This document shows positions 13,341 through 13,703 of a stretch of 13,703 nucleotides of DNA, in pieces. The stretch is from PALSA-1006 sp036171275 (GTDB lineage Bacteria > Pseudomonadota > Gammaproteobacteria > Burkholderiales > Gallionellaceae), in NCBI GenBank assembly GCA_036171275.1, contig JAVHQT010000053.1, positions 1-13,703 of the forward strand. Reading direction: 5' to 3'. The notes beneath the pieces were generated by a model. It was given only the letters and a program-made list of their open reading frames with translations. It was not told the origin of the DNA and ran no database searches. The position numbers were made by a program, and so were the translations under genes. Every line of letters starts with the position of its first letter. Positions within the stretch are counted from its first letter, which is position 1.

Positions 13341-13382
13341 TCTCAGTTCGCATGAAAGCGGCGCGGGAGCGTGTCGGTATTT
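13341..13382. repeat. 42-bp exact repeat, copy B (fragment of the XRE gene at the bioH break)
   Basis: It is identical to 11600-11641 and lies in the same orientation on the plus strand. It begins exactly where the bioH homology stops (13340/13341) and ends one base before unrelated repeat DNA, so it is a chimeric junction piece. Confidence 0.9.
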
Positions 13383-13387
13383 GCACT

Positions 13388-13510
13388 GGTTCCCATGCTC
13401 CTGCGTGGGAACCCTGATTTTTTCTGCATGGGAAAGGTATGCGTTCCCACGCTGGAGCGTGGGAACGAGCAAGCAACGAGCAACGAGCAACGCGGGAGCG
13501 TGGGAACGAG
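13388..13510. repeat. Array of GTTCCCACGC/GCGTGGGAAC palindromic repeats with a short tandem 7-mer
   Basis: Unit 1 is at 13388-13413 (GGTTCCCA ... TGGGAACC, 8-bp arms). A half unit is near 13425-13437. Unit 2 at 13442-13467 is a nearly continuous palindrome (CGTTCCCACGCT, GG, AGCGTGGGAACG). A half unit lies at 13492-13510. Between the last two, ACGAGCA occurs at 13465-13471, 13476-13482 and 13483-13489. Such palindromes are extragenic REP-like elements in several gammaproteobacteria, mobilised by RAYT transposases in known cases; no RAYT gene lies here. Confidence 0.8.
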
Positions 13511-13579
13511 TAAATACCGTAATTTATACCGTCAAAAAATGCAGGCTTTACTAGGATTGCCTGATAACGCATAGGACGT

Positions 13580-13614
13580 AAAAAAGCCCTGAAAGCTATA
13601 TACTTAAAGGGCTT
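13580..13614 (-). terminator. Rho-independent terminator of the tRNA transcript
   Basis: Read on the minus strand, AAGCCCT (complement of 13608-13614) pairs with AGGGCTT (complement of 13584-13590) and runs into TTTTTT (complement of 13580-13585). It lies about 35 bp past the tRNA 3' end and would end that transcript. The 69 bp between the repeat array and this hairpin (13511-13579) hold no gene I recognise. Confidence 0.75.
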
Positions 13615-13649
13615 ATAAGACTATTTGAGAAGGGAAAATAATGTGATGC

Positions 13650-13703
13650 TGGCGGAGAAGGAGGGATTCGAACCCTCGATACAAGTTTAAGCTCGTATGC
13701 GCC
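13650..13703 (-). tRNA. tRNA, class II, probably tRNA-Ser (5' part beyond the window)
   Basis: The minus strand ends in an encoded CCA preceded by discriminator G. Before it come the acceptor strand and a T arm, GAGGG TTCGAAT CCCTC (5-bp stem). A long variable arm (ATACGAG with CTTGTAT around CTTAAA) marks a class II tRNA. Discriminator G with a long variable arm points to serine, because leucine tRNAs have A. The anticodon is outside the window, so the isoacceptor is unknown. Such tRNA 3' ends are frequent integration sites for islands. Confidence 0.85.

Noticed and set aside
13442..13510. CRISPR array
   Set aside because: Repeats are irregularly spaced, partly half units, without spacers of even length, and no cas gene is present.
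13294..13574. Several short overlapping ORFs over the repeat array and the bioH edge
   Set aside because: They arise from GC-rich palindromes open in many frames, with repeated VPTLERGN-type peptides, no ribosome sites and no family resemblance.

Overview
The window is a stretch of bacterial chromosome, most likely gammaproteobacterial. The evidence is the set of housekeeping genes: rsmA, yicC, an ssb ending in DDDIPF, djlA directly followed by mfd, and a bioH-like gene. It also carries REP-like palindromes of the GTTCCCACGCT/AGCGTGGGAAC kind, which I associate with sulfur-oxidising or methanotrophic gammaproteobacteria. The genus cannot be fixed from the sequence alone.

Left part (1-9179). 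The 3' end of rsmA (16S rRNA dimethyltransferase) is followed by yicC (endoribonuclease family) and a good terminator. Next comes a dead P4-type integrase remnant. ssb lies on the minus strand. livM and livG encode one permease and one ATPase of a branched-chain amino acid ABC transporter, with no livH, livF or binding-protein gene beside them. djlA (membrane J-domain co-chaperone) and mfd (transcription-repair coupling factor) overlap by one base. mfd carries an in-frame insertion of about 45 codons derived from a REP-like palindrome.

Right part (9180-13649). This is accessory DNA between mfd and a tRNA gene, probably tRNA-Ser. A tiny DUF4160-DUF2442 gene pair follows mfd. Directly after the pair, the last 261 bp of mfd are repeated, with differences that are nearly all synonymous. 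This layout fits a small cassette that entered by recombination in the mfd 3' end and kept mfd intact. A 100-N assembly gap sits inside the second copy, yet no base is missing relative to the first. Further right are a lipoprotein gene; a decayed coding remnant; a GRDP-like (DUF1399-type) gene divergent from an XRE regulator, with two matching operators; and a RHH antitoxin/ParE-like toxin operon behind a perfect 20-bp palindrome. A bioH lacking its 5' end comes next. Its broken edge abuts a 42-bp exact copy of the XRE gene's 5' region and then an array of palindromic repeats. The tRNA, with its terminator, closes the window on the minus strand.

The strongest candidates for something new are the mfd-tail-flanked DUF4160/DUF2442 cassette, the palindrome embedded in Mfd, and the XRE/GRDP-like divergent unit with its relocated 42-bp fragment.
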